Below are positions 53,942 to 62,478 of a stretch of DNA of 64,000 bases, one piece after another; positions within the stretch are counted from its first letter, which is position 1; each line of letters opens with the position of its first letter. A model generated the notes under the pieces. It worked only from the letters and a program-made list of their open reading frames with translations. It was not told where the DNA came from and did not search any database. The stretch is from Sorangium cellulosum (lineage in GTDB: Bacteria > Myxococcota_A > Polyangia > Polyangiales > Polyangiaceae): positions 8,138,501 through 8,202,500 of the forward strand of contig NZ_CP012670.1 in NCBI RefSeq assembly GCF_004135735.1. The letters are read 5' to 3'. A program made the position numbers and the translations under genes.

Positions 53942-54274
53942 TCGGCCCTCCTCCGCGCCAATGAACTGGACCCGCCCCGAACGCTCCAGATCGTCGATCA
54001 GCTCCTCGGCCTCGAGCTGCGAGATGTCGATGCGCGCGCACAGCACGTCCCGGAACTGCGTCTTGCCCTGCACGTAGTCGGCGTCGACCAGCGGGCCGAG
54101 CGTGCTCGCCAGGATCTCGGCGGCCAGGTCCAGCGCCAGCACGGGCGTGAGCACGGTCTCGTCGGTCGTGCGGACGGCCTCGTCGGTCGTCTGGACCGCC
54201 GCGTCGCCCGTCGCGACGGTCTCGTCTCCGGTGATGATGGTGCCGTACTCGGCGGTGCTCCGATCGGTCGTCAT
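53906..54274 (-). CDS. Hypothetical winged-helix-like protein
   Basis: The protein has 122 residues from the ATG at 54274, which follows GGCGAGGAGGAGGAGGC, an unusually strong ribosome site. The N-terminus is Thr-rich with near-repeats (DETVATGDAAVQTTDEAVRT). The C-terminal 70 residues are helical then beta (EILASTLGPLVDADYVQGKT, ARIDISQLEAEELIDDLERS, GRVQFIGAEEGRGWHVEQG) and resemble a small winged helix, so DNA or RNA binding is possible. I do not recognise the family. The last ten residues lie in the triplicated 35-bp unit. Confidence 0.7.
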   Translation of the reverse strand: MTTDRSTAEYGTIITGDETVATGDAAVQTTDEAVRTTDETVLTPVLALDLAAEILASTLGPLVDADYVQGKTQFRDVLCARIDISQLEAEELIDDLERSGRVQFIGAEEGRGWHVEQGPSAR

Positions 54275-54513
54275 GCCTCCTCCTCCTCGCCCCAGCGGGG
54301 AGCCCGGGCGGGCCCGGGGACCACGCCCACTGCCGGTTGCTCCGGTGCTCATGGGGCGGGGAGGCGCCCACCGGAAGCCGGCGCCGGCGGAGGTCCCCGC
54401 CAGCGACGTCGGACCCAGCCGCGAATTGGGCGGGCAACTCGCGGCACGATCGGAGAAACTAACGCGCCCGCCGCGCCCCTCGCGCGCGCGAGGCCCCCTG
54501 GACCACGCACGAC

Positions 54514-56409
54514 ATGTCGTCCCCCGAGGACCTGCCCACACGCCCCAGCCGCTTCGGAACCGTCCGCACCCCGCTCCCGAGGCCACAGGGGCTGATCGCG
54601 TTCCAGCTCGTCGGCCGGGTGTTGCTCCACGCCATCCTCGTCGGCGCGGCGGCCGGCATCGTCGGCTCGCTGTTCTTCGCCGCCCTCGAGCTCGCCGAGC
54701 ACGAGCTGCTCGTCACGCTCACCGGGTACAAGCCGCTCCGCGCGAAGGGCGAGGCGGTGTTCGCGGGCGTGAGCGCCGGGCCGTTCCGGCCGTGGCTCGT
54801 CTGCGTGCTGCCGGCGCTCGGCGCCCTCGCCGGCGGGCTGCTCTCGGCGAAGCTCGCGCCCGAGACCCGCGGCGGCGGCTCCGACGCGTTCATCGACGCG
54901 TTCCACCACCGCGGCGGCGCCCTCCGCCGCCGCGTCCCGCTGGTCAAGGCGCTCGCCTCGATCCTCACGCTCGGCTGCGGCGGGTCCGGCGGGCGCGAGG
55001 GCCCGACCATGCAGATCGGCGGCTCGATCGGCTCGATCATCGGGCGCGCCCTCCGCGTGGGCGCGCGCGAGCGGCGGATCCTGCTCATCGCCGGCGCGGC
55101 CGCCGGCATGTCCGCCGTGTTCCGGACGCCGCTCGGGGCCGCGCTCCTCGCCGTCGAGGTGCTGCACCGCGACGACTTCGAGTCCGACGCGCTCGTGCCC
55201 TCCATCCTCGCGAGCGTCGTCTCCTACTCGGTCTTCATCTACTTCTTCGGCGAGTCGACGCTCTTCGCGCACGCGCCCCGCTACCCGTTCATCCCCGGCC
55301 ACCTCCCCCTCTACGCCGCGCTCGCGCTCGTCGTGTCGCTCGTGGCGACGTTGTTCCTCCGGACGCTGCACACGGTCGAGCACACGATGAGCCGCGTGAC
55401 GCTGCCGTCGTGGGCGAAGCCCGCGCTCGGCGGCCTCGCGCTCGGCGCGCTCGTGACCCCGCTGCTCATGCTGCTCGGGCCGCGCTTCGACCGGCTGGGG
55501 CAGGGCTTCGGGCTCCTCGGCGCGGGCTACGGCGCGGCCCAGATCGCGATCACGGGGGCGAGCTGGATGCCGAGCGGGTGGACGGCGGTGCAGCTCCTGC
55601 TCGTGCTCCTGGCGACGAAGATCGTCGCGACCTCGCTCACGGTGGGCTCGGGCGGCAGCGCGGGCGACTTCGGCCCGTCGCTGGTGCTCGGCGCGCTCAC
55701 CGGCGGCGCGTTCGGGCGCGCGGCGGAGCTGCTCCTGGGCGACCCGCGCATCGATCCCGGCGCGTTCGCCCTGGTGGGGATGGGCACGTTCTACGGGGGC
55801 ATCGCGCACGTGCCGATCGGCTCGCTGGTCATGGTCTGCGAGCTCGCGGGCAGCTACGACCTGCTCGTGCCGCTGATGCTCTGCGAGGGCATCGCCTTCG
55901 TGGCGCTCCGGCACAGCACCCTGTACCGCGCGCAGATCGCGACGAAGCGCGAGTCGCCCGCGCACCGGGACGAGCTCATCGTCGACGTGCTCCGCAGCAT
56001 CCGCGTCGCCGACGTCGTGATCCGCAGCCGCCCGTTCGTGTCGTTCGACGCGCGCACCCCCGCGTCGCAGATCATCGAGCGCATCGCGGCGTGCGAGTGG
56101 CAGGACACCTTCCCCGTGCTCTCGGAGGACGGCAGGGTCATCGGCACCGTCGACGCCGAGATCCTGCGCACCACGGCGACGAGCCCCGAGCTCTCGGGGC
56201 TCGCCATCGCCCACGACATGATGACGGGCCCGGCCTCGGTCCGCGAGACGGAGGACCTGCACCGCGCCCTGCAGGTGCTGCTGGAGCACGGCGTGCGCGA
56301 GCTCCTGGTCGTCGACGCGGACGGCAAGATCGTCGGGTTCCTCGACGAGGCCGACGTCACCCGCGCCTACCACGAGGCGACCGCGCGGCTCGAGGCCGCG
56401 GGGTCCTAG
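54514..56409 (+). CDS. CLC-type chloride channel/antiporter with CBS domains
   Basis: This is a 631-residue protein with a CLC membrane domain (residues about 30-465) and two cytoplasmic CBS domains (about 500-560 and 570-625). CLC motifs: GGSGGREGPTMQIGG with gating glutamate E162 at 158-170, and SGGSAGDFGPSLVLGALTGG near 380, the counterpart of GxFxP. The first filter motif reads TRGGGSDAFIDAFH rather than GSGIP, as in the GGGTDA-type bacterial subfamily. CBS pairs (VADVVIRSRPFVSFDARTPA, IAHDMMTGPASVRETEDLHR) usually sense adenine nucleotides. It stands alone. The stop lies in a 23-base sequence repeated 152 bases downstream. Confidence 0.92.
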   Translation: MSSPEDLPTRPSRFGTVRTPLPRPQGLIAFQLVGRVLLHAILVGAAAGIVGSLFFAALELAEHELLVTLTGYKPLRAKGEAVFAGVSAGPFRPWLVCVLPALGALAGGLLSAKLAPETRGGGSDAFIDAFHHRGGALRRRVPLVKALASILTLGCGGSGGREGPTMQIGGSIGSIIGRALRVGARERRILLIAGAAAGMSAVFRTPLGAALLAVEVLHRDDFESDALVPSILASVVSYSVFIYFFGESTLFAHAPRYPFIPGHLPLYAALALVVSLVATLFLRTLHTVEHTMSRVTLPSWAKPALGGLALGALVTPLLMLLGPRFDRLGQGFGLLGAGYGAAQIAITGASWMPSGWTAVQLLLVLLATKIVATSLTVGSGGSAGDFGPSLVLGALTGGAFGRAAELLLGDPRIDPGAFALVGMGTFYGGIAHVPIGSLVMVCELAGSYDLLVPLMLCEGIAFVALRHSTLYRAQIATKRESPAHRDELIVDVLRSIRVADVVIRSRPFVSFDARTPASQIIERIAACEWQDTFPVLSEDGRVIGTVDAEILRTTATSPELSGLAIAHDMMTGPASVRETEDLHRALQVLLEHGVRELLVVDADGKIVGFLDEADVTRAYHEATARLEAAGS

Positions 56410-56569
56410 GCGCCGCGGGGCCGGGGGGCGCCGCGGGGTGCTTGGGCGCCGCGGGGCCGGGGGGCGCCGCGGGGTGCTTGGGCGCCGCGGGGCCGGGGGG
56501 CGCCGCGGGGTGCTTGGGCGCCGCGGGGCCGGGGGCGCCGCGGGGCGCCGCGGGGTCCTAGGCGCCGCG
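56395..56569. repeat. 36-bp tandem array after the CLC gene, flanked by 23-bp direct repeats
   Basis: Units of CGCCGCGGGGCCGGGGGGCG then CCGCGGGGTGCTTGGG start at 56411, 56447, 56483 and 56519 (the last shortened). GCCGCGGGGTCCTAGGCGCC plus GCG occurs intact at both ends (56395-56417 and 56547-56569); the first copy contains the CLC stop codon TAG. The unit junction GCGGGGTGCTTGGGCGCC resembles the stop region GCGGGGTCCTAGGCGCC, so the array looks derived from the gene end. Confidence 0.92.
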
Positions 56570-56887
56570 CTGTCCACGACACGACGCGCCGCGCGCTGGT
56601 TCATCCGCGACGGCGCGTCGTCGCCGCGGCGGGCGCAAGCTTCCGTCGGCCCCTCCAGCGGCGGCGCACCGCGGCCGCCCGCGCTTCACCGGGGCGCGTC
56701 AACGGATGTCCTGGTCGCGCCGCGCCGTGGCGTGCGGATTCCAGCGCAATGCAGCAGCTCGGAACCTCCTGTGGTTTCGGGAGACTCCTGAGCTACCAAT
56801 CTTGGATTCCACGCAGCGACGGATCGAAATGCGTGGTGGATACTCTGGCTCGTCCCTGGAATTCGATCCGGAGAGGGCGCGGGGGAG
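56570..56887. other. Promoter region of the response regulator
   Basis: This 318-base non-coding stretch has composition falling towards the regulator gene. GGGGGAGATGAG just before 56888 is the ribosome site. I see no hairpin, repeat or small gene. Confidence 0.4.
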
Positions 56888-57361
56888 ATGAGCATGCTGG
56901 TCGATACCTTCGGAGGTCGGACGGTGCGGCGCAACGCTGAGGTACGAACACGCTCGAGCGCGCCGAACAGCCGCGCCAAGCTGGTGGTTGTCGTCGACGA
57001 TGAGCCGAGCATCCAGGAGGTCGTGAGCATGATCCTGGAGAGCGAGGGCGGCTACGAGGTGCGCTGCGCCTCGAACGGCGAGGAGGCGCTCGCGCTGCTC
57101 GATCAGATCGCGCCGCCGGATCTGCTCATCGTCGACATCATGATGCCGGTCATGGATGGCTGGGGTCTGCTCACCGCCTTGCGGCACAACGAGAAGACGG
57201 CGCGCATCCCGGTCATCGTCTCCTCCGCGTCGTCAAAGCACGACGCGACGAGCCTCGGTGTCGCTCGCGTGCTGCCGAAGCCGATCGATTACGACGCGTT
57301 CCTCGCGGCGGTCGACGAGCTGACGCGCTGCCGGGAGCGGGAGATCCTCGACGCGGAGTAG
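56888..57361 (+). CDS. CheY-like single-domain response regulator
   Basis: This is a 157-residue protein with a 30-residue variable N-terminus and one receiver domain. D37-D38 form the acidic pocket (LVVVVDDEPSIQEVVSMILE), D83 is the phosphorylation site (LLIVDIMMPVMDGWGLLTAL), S112 replaces the usual Thr (VIVSSASSK), and K131 is the conserved lysine (VLPKPIDYDAFLAAV). There is no output domain, so it should act by protein contact. No histidine kinase is adjacent. A GTG- or ATG-start two codons later is possible. Confidence 0.9.
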   Translation: MSMLVDTFGGRTVRRNAEVRTRSSAPNSRAKLVVVVDDEPSIQEVVSMILESEGGYEVRCASNGEEALALLDQIAPPDLLIVDIMMPVMDGWGLLTALRHNEKTARIPVIVSSASSKHDATSLGVARVLPKPIDYDAFLAAVDELTRCREREILDAE

Positions 57362-57420
57362 TCGTGACGAGCGGCGGCGCCCGGCCTGGGGGCAGGGCCG
57401 TCGGGGTTGCCAGGGAGCAC

Positions 57421-57679
57421 GCGCCGGGGGGTGTGTCCGCGCGCGCCGGCGTGGCGCGGGCGGGCGCTCGGCCATCCGCCAAGACGGGGGCGTCAGCGCT
57501 TGCGCATACGACACCACCCGGCATGTCTCCCTTCGGGCCTCGCCGCCTGAGACGTCTCGTCGCGCGCCACACGAGGCGCGCCTGAAACCTCGAGCCCACG
57601 GAAACCTCATGGCACCTCGGTCGGTGCTGGGCGCGCCCGCCCGCGCCACGCCGGCGCGCGCGGACACACCCCCCGGCGC
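57421..57679. repeat. 47-bp perfect inverted repeat in a convergent gap
   Basis: The arm 57421-57467 (GCGCCGGGGGGTGTGTCCGC to GCGGGCGGGCGC) is an exact reverse complement of 57633-57679, with 165 bases between. The gap separates the response regulator from the GH81 gene, which converge on it. The rest of the 57362-57874 gap holds no gene or second repeat that I can identify. Confidence 0.92.
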
Positions 57680-57874
57680 TCACCGCATGGAGGAAAAGGC
57701 CCGGGTCCTTGAGGGGCCACGAGCCGGATCCGGGGATGGGGGCCGCCGGAGAGGTGCCCCCGGAGAGGGAGCTCGCCGGGGACCGGGGGGGTGAATCGGT
57801 GAATCGGGTGGGGATGGGGGCCGGGCACGTCGGAAGGCCCCGTCACGTGCGTGGGGCCGCCGCGGCCCCCTGGC

Positions 57875-60049
57875 TCAGGGCTGCGGCCGCGTGGCGATCC
57901 AGTAGAGCAGCGCCGTCTTGCTGAGCCCGTCCTCGAACGCGGTCTCGGGCAGCTCACCGGCCGCCTCCCAGGCCGCCTCGCTGTCGATCGTCGCCTGCGC
58001 CGCGATCAGGAATGCGCGCCAGGGGTCCTCCGCGCCGGCCGCGGCCTCCTCCATCGACGGCCACGCGTCCTCGATCCACGAACTGGAGAGGAGCGACTCC
58101 GAGGTGGGCGTGATCGGCGAGATCTGGAGACCGAAGGCGTACGCGGGGTCCGCGCCGAGCCGAGACTCGGACGCCACCCGCGTGCCCCAGACATTCCCCA
58201 CAACGCGGTTCTCGTTGAACGGCGCCCCGTAGACGGCGCCCTGGGCCTTGACCTGCCAGTAGGTCTGCGCAGAGGCCGTCTCCACCGCGAGGAGCACCCG
58301 GCCGAGGTTCTTCAGGTCCTCGTTCTCGAGCGCCTCGCCGAGGAGCTGCACGCTGTACCACGCGTTGACCGTCTCGGACGTCGACTCCTGGCTGCGGCCG
58401 TCCGCGGACTCCATCAACCCCGTCGCCCAGGAGTGACCCCTGAACCAGTCCATGTGGCGGAAAGGCGTGAAGTACCGGTCGCGCGCGCTCGGGTTCGCGA
58501 TGTCCCGGACCAGCCAGAGCACCTTGTCGGCATACTTCGTCCGCCACGCCTCGTCGCTCTTCGCCAGCACGGCCGCGGCATAGAGGAAATAGCCGTAGTT
58601 GATGTGGTGCTTGCTGTAGTACCCCTCGCCGAGCTCCTTGTCCGGCGCATCCATCCCCTTCGTCGTCACGAGGCCGCCCCAGGTCGTGTCGTAGACAAGG
58701 GGGTTATCGTTCTCGCCGTCGAGCCACGCGTTGAGGAGCGACTTGAGCCGCGCCCTGAGCTCCTCCGCGAGATCCGGCTTCTGAACCGCCTCGGCGATCT
58801 GCGCGAGCCGCGCGAGCTTGGCCATCTGCTGGCCGCCGAGGTACGGGTCCGAGCCGACGATGTCCGCGTCGGGCCTGTACGTCCCGTCGTCCTCGAGCGC
58901 CGTCACGACGGCCTCGCCCCACGCGTCCGCCACGCGGCGCGGCGCGTCCCAGCCGACCGTGCTGAGCGGGTAGGAGAACTCCCAGGTCGAGCCGACGACC
59001 CCCTTCATCGTGCCGATCGCCGTCGCGAACGAGATGTCCGCGGACTCGTCCTTCTCCAGGTGCTCGACGTGGTGCGGCAGCGCCATGGTCAGGAGGTCCC
59101 CCTCCCCCTCCGTCTTCCAGGCGAAGCGCACCGTCGCCGAGTCGCCGGTCACCGACGCCTCGATGTCGCCGCCCGTCGGGATGACCGCGGCGTGCTTGTC
59201 GAGCACGGGCGCGGCGTTCGCCTCGGGCCGGAGCGCGACCCGGAGCGAGCCCACGTAAGGCTCGCCGGCCTTCATGGACACGGCGTCCCACTCGAGGCTG
59301 ATCTCGGGAGACGCATAGATGATCCACGTCTGGCCGTTGTTCAGCGAGACCTCGAATCGCTCGTCCTTGATCGTGGCCGGGCTCGAGGACCCGCCGTTCA
59401 CCGCGGTGATCGCCACGCCCTCGCCGGCGAGCACGGAGGGAGCGATCCCCGCATAGAAGGCCGTCACGTACGGCATGCCGTACACGATGGGCGTCCTCAT
59501 GGTGCCCCCCTCCGCCGTCCACTCCACGGTGACCGAGAGGGGATCGAACTCCCGGATCGCGCGGCTGGAGAAGACCTGGCGCGCGCTGAGCCGCAGCTGC
59601 GACACGTCCGGCGTCGTGATCGACGCGCGATCCACGGCGAGCTGCGGGCGGGAGATCGACAGCTCCTGACCGAGCGCCTTGAGATCGTACGGCGCCGCGT
59701 GGATGCGCTGCTTGCCCTCGCCGAGCACGAGGTTCATCCAGGGGGCGTCCGTGGGGTACGGCGACTTCAGGTCGCCGCGGACATCGCTCGGATCGACCGG
59801 GTGCGCCCTCTCCTCGAAGGCCGGCTTGTCCGTCGACAGCGGCTTGCTCCGATCGAGCTCCCAGGTCTGGATCGGCTCGCCGCCCTCGCCGCCGGCGCCC
59901 CCCTCGCCGCCGGCGCCCCCCTCGCCGCCTCCTCCGCCGCCGTCGTTCGCAACGGGCTTGGGCGGCGGATCGTCGTCGCCGCACGCGGCGATCGCCGCGA
60001 GGCACCCCAGCAAAGTCAGCGTCCGCATCATCGGATATCTCAGAACCAT
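57875..60049 (-). CDS. GH81 endo-1,3-beta-glucanase, lipoprotein
   Basis: This is a 724-residue secreted glycoside hydrolase of family 81, which cleaves beta-1,3-glucan of fungal walls or algal laminarin. The start ATG at 60049 follows GAGGGAGTAGGG and gives MVLRYPMMRTLTLLGCLAAI, with lipobox AIAACG; later ATGs at 60031 and 60028 are possible. A Gly-rich linker with GEGGAGGEGG repeats follows. The catalytic region reads HINYGYFLYAAAVLAKSD, then FRHMDWFRGHSWATGLMESA, then DGRSQESTSETVNAWYSVQL near residue 555, where the conserved glutamates sit. It would be tethered to the outer membrane or released. This suits a predatory or polymer-degrading myxobacterium. Confidence 0.92.
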   Translation of the reverse strand: MVLRYPMMRTLTLLGCLAAIAACGDDDPPPKPVANDGGGGGGEGGAGGEGGAGGEGGEPIQTWELDRSKPLSTDKPAFEERAHPVDPSDVRGDLKSPYPTDAPWMNLVLGEGKQRIHAAPYDLKALGQELSISRPQLAVDRASITTPDVSQLRLSARQVFSSRAIREFDPLSVTVEWTAEGGTMRTPIVYGMPYVTAFYAGIAPSVLAGEGVAITAVNGGSSSPATIKDERFEVSLNNGQTWIIYASPEISLEWDAVSMKAGEPYVGSLRVALRPEANAAPVLDKHAAVIPTGGDIEASVTGDSATVRFAWKTEGEGDLLTMALPHHVEHLEKDESADISFATAIGTMKGVVGSTWEFSYPLSTVGWDAPRRVADAWGEAVVTALEDDGTYRPDADIVGSDPYLGGQQMAKLARLAQIAEAVQKPDLAEELRARLKSLLNAWLDGENDNPLVYDTTWGGLVTTKGMDAPDKELGEGYYSKHHINYGYFLYAAAVLAKSDEAWRTKYADKVLWLVRDIANPSARDRYFTPFRHMDWFRGHSWATGLMESADGRSQESTSETVNAWYSVQLLGEALENEDLKNLGRVLLAVETASAQTYWQVKAQGAVYGAPFNENRVVGNVWGTRVASESRLGADPAYAFGLQISPITPTSESLLSSSWIEDAWPSMEEAAAGAEDPWRAFLIAAQATIDSEAAWEAAGELPETAFEDGLSKTALLYWIATRPQP

Positions 60050-60305
60050 GTCCCTACTCCCTCGCGCTCCGGAGCTCATCGATCCGCCTGATGCGAGGCG
60101 GTGTGAGAGACGAGCCCTGGCACCGTGGTCATTTCATCGATTGGCAAGCAACGAAGCAGGATTCTTTCACGAAGCGCGGGACACGTCCAGTCCAGAGCGC
60201 TCGCCCGCGGCGCGTCACGATGGCCCCAGTCGGCCGATCAACGGTTCGCGCCGTTCAGACGCCCGGAGTCAACGATGTCGATGTTCGGACGAAACAGGCG
60301 CCCCG

Positions 60306-60908
60306 TTATCGGGGCTTGGCCGCGGGCCGCCGCGGCGCCTTCGCGGCGGAGCTCGTGGCCGCGGGCTCCGCGGCGGATCTCGTGGCCGCGGGCCTCGCGG
60401 CGGCCTTCGTGGCCGCTCGCGGGGCCGGGGCAGGCGGCCCGGACGCGCCGCCGCCGCGCACGAGCGCGAGCACCGCGTCGGCGTGCCCGTCGACCTTCAC
60501 GCTGCGGAAGGCGTGCTCCAATGTGCGGTCGGGGCCGATGATGAACGTGCTCCGGATCGTGCCCATGACCTTCTTGCCGTACATCGACTTCTCGCCGTAG
60601 GCGCCATAAGCCTCGTGCGCCACGAGGTCCGGGTCGCTGAGCAGCGTCACCGTCAGACCATACTTGTCCCTGAACTTCCTGTGGCGTTCGGTGGAGTCGC
60701 GGGAGACGCCCAGCACGACGGCCCCGGCGTCGACGAACGCGCTCAGGGCGGCAGAGAAGGCCTGCGCTTCCCGCGTGCAGCCGGGCGTGTCGTCCTTCGG
60801 GTAGAAGTACAGAACGACCGTCTTGCCCTCGAAGCTCTTGAGGCTCACCGTCTCGCCCTTGTCGCTTTCGAGAGAGAAGTCCGGGGCTCGGTCGCCTGCA
60901 TTCACCAT
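60306..60908 (-). CDS. bcp: Peroxiredoxin, BCP/PrxQ type with Ala-rich tail
   Basis: This is a 200-residue thiol peroxidase. The AhpC/TSA fold is clear: MVNAGDRAPDFSLESDKGET, FYPKDDTPGCTREAQAF with peroxidatic Cys44, VLGVSRDSTERHRKFRDKYG, and STFIIGPDRTLEHAF. The resolving cysteine that PrxQ proteins often have five residues later is Gln49 here, and no other Cys is visible, so it should work as a 1-Cys enzyme with an external thiol. About 40 Ala/Lys/Arg/Pro-rich residues (AATKAAARPAATRSAAEPAA) extend the C-terminus, like a nucleic-acid-binding tail. The ATG at 60908 starts the family-length domain. It is divergent from the thiolase gene. Confidence 0.9.
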   Translation of the reverse strand: MVNAGDRAPDFSLESDKGETVSLKSFEGKTVVLYFYPKDDTPGCTREAQAFSAALSAFVDAGAVVLGVSRDSTERHRKFRDKYGLTVTLLSDPDLVAHEAYGAYGEKSMYGKKVMGTIRSTFIIGPDRTLEHAFRSVKVDGHADAVLALVRGGGASGPPAPAPRAATKAAARPAATRSAAEPAATSSAAKAPRRPAAKPR

Positions 60909-61293
60909 CGCTCGTTCGCTCCTTGTCGGGTCGGCGCCGCGGAGGACTGACCCCCTTCGGCCCCGCGACGGACACGATACACGCGGCGTCGCCGGCGCAC
61001 CACAAAGGGGCTCGAAAGGGGCAAAGGGGCTCGAAAGGGGCTCGCCCGGCGCAAACGGCGCGCCGGGCGAGCGCGGCGCGGCCGGTCCGCCGGCCCGGCG
61101 ACGGATGGCAGAGTCCGTCCGGCGGAGAACCGCCGGCAGAGGACCGATCGAGCGCGAGGGGAGGCGGCGCGCAGGCCGAGGCGAATCTCGGGCCGGCTTG
61201 CCCCGGCCGGTCGCACGAGGTACCAAGGCGCATTCGTGAGACGCAATGGACGGCGTCCACGAATGACGCAGCAAAGCGCCCCTGGAGGAGATC
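60909..61293. promoter_or_regulatory. Divergent promoter region with a 12-bp hairpin
   Basis: This 385-base gap lies between the peroxiredoxin (leftward) and thiolase (rightward). It contains three GGGGCTCGAAAGG-like copies near 61010-61040 and a perfect 12-bp stem GCTCGCCCGGCG / CGCCGGGCGAGC (61040-61051 with 61061-61072, 9-base loop). No T-run follows, so an operator or leader structure is more likely than a terminator. CTGGAGGAGATC just before 61294 is the thiolase ribosome site. Confidence 0.5.
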
Positions 61294-62478
61294 ATGACCC
61301 TACCTGTCCCCGTGTACATCGTCGCTGCGGCCCGGACCCCCATCGGCGCGTTTCAGGGTGCGCTCTCGCCCTTGCCCGCCCCTCGCCTGGGCGAGGTCGC
61401 CATCCGGGCGGCCCTCGAGCGGGCGAAGCTCGCCCCCGACGCCGTCGAGGAGGTCTTCCTCGGCAACGTCCTGTCCGCCGGCATCGGGCAGGCGCCCGCC
61501 CGGCAGGCGGCCATCTACGCCGGCATCCCGGCCAAGGTGCCCGCCACCACGGTGAGCAAGGTCTGCGGCTCGGGCCTCCAGGCCGTCATCTTCGGCGCGA
61601 AGACGGTGGCGCTCGGCGACGCGGACGTCGTCGTCGCCGGCGGCATGGAGTCGATGTCGAACGTCCCCTACTACCTGCCGCAGGCGCGCTCCGGCTACCG
61701 CATGGGCGACGGCAAGGTCGTGGACGGCATGATCCACGACGGCCTCTGGGACCCGTACGGCAACTTCCACATGGGCACCGCGGGCGAGGCGTGCGCGAAG
61801 GAGCACGGCTTCTCGCGCGAGGCGCAGGACGAGTTCGCGAGGGAGAGCTTCCGCAGGGCGCTCGCGGCGCAGCGCGAGGGGCTGTTCGCCGCGGAGATCG
61901 CGCCCGTGTCCGTCCCGCAGAGGAAGGGCGACGCCGTGGTCGTGAAGGACGACGAGGGCCCGCCGGCCGGCAAGCCCGAGAAGTTCGCGTCGCTCCGGCC
62001 CGCCTTCCAGAAGGACGGGACCATCACCGCGGCGAACGCCTCGTCGATCAACGACGGGGCGAGCGCGCTCGTCCTGGCGAACGAGCGGGCCGTCAAGGAG
62101 CACAAGCTCACGCCGCTCGCGCGCATCGTCGGCTACGGCGGCGCCGCGCAGGCGCCCGAGTGGTTCACGACGGCGCCGGCCGCGGCGATCGCGAACACGA
62201 CGAAGAAGCTCGGCCTGACCACGGACCAGATCGATCTCTACGAGGTGAACGAGGCGTTCGCGGTCGTGGCGCTCGCCGTGAACAAGCTCGCGGGGCTCGA
62301 CGCGCAGAAGGTCAACGTGCGCGGCGGCGCGGTCGCGCTCGGCCACCCGATCGGCGCGAGCGGCGCCCGCATCCTGACGACGCTGCTCCACGCCATGAAG
62401 GACCAGGGCGCGAAGCGCGGCCTCGCCACGCTCTGCATCGGCGGCGGCGAGGCGCTGGCGCTCGTCGTCGAGCGGTGA
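61294..62478 (+). CDS. Acetyl-CoA C-acetyltransferase (thiolase)
   Basis: This 394-residue thiolase joins or cleaves acetyl-CoA units. Active-site residues are in place: Cys91 in VSKVCGSGLQAV, NEAFAVVALAV, His351 in ALGHPIGASGARILTTLL and Cys381 in TLCIGGGEALALVVE. The insertion region MGTAGEACAKEHGFSREAQD is typical of the biosynthetic or ketone-body type. The ribosome site GGAGGAGATC lies just before the ATG. The stop overlaps the following MBL gene by four bases (GTGA), so the two are coupled. Whether it feeds polyhydroxybutyrate, mevalonate or fatty-acid breakdown cannot be told here. Confidence 0.93.
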   Translation: MTLPVPVYIVAAARTPIGAFQGALSPLPAPRLGEVAIRAALERAKLAPDAVEEVFLGNVLSAGIGQAPARQAAIYAGIPAKVPATTVSKVCGSGLQAVIFGAKTVALGDADVVVAGGMESMSNVPYYLPQARSGYRMGDGKVVDGMIHDGLWDPYGNFHMGTAGEACAKEHGFSREAQDEFARESFRRALAAQREGLFAAEIAPVSVPQRKGDAVVVKDDEGPPAGKPEKFASLRPAFQKDGTITAANASSINDGASALVLANERAVKEHKLTPLARIVGYGGAAQAPEWFTTAPAAAIANTTKKLGLTTDQIDLYEVNEAFAVVALAVNKLAGLDAQKVNVRGGAVALGHPIGASGARILTTLLHAMKDQGAKRGLATLCIGGGEALALVVER

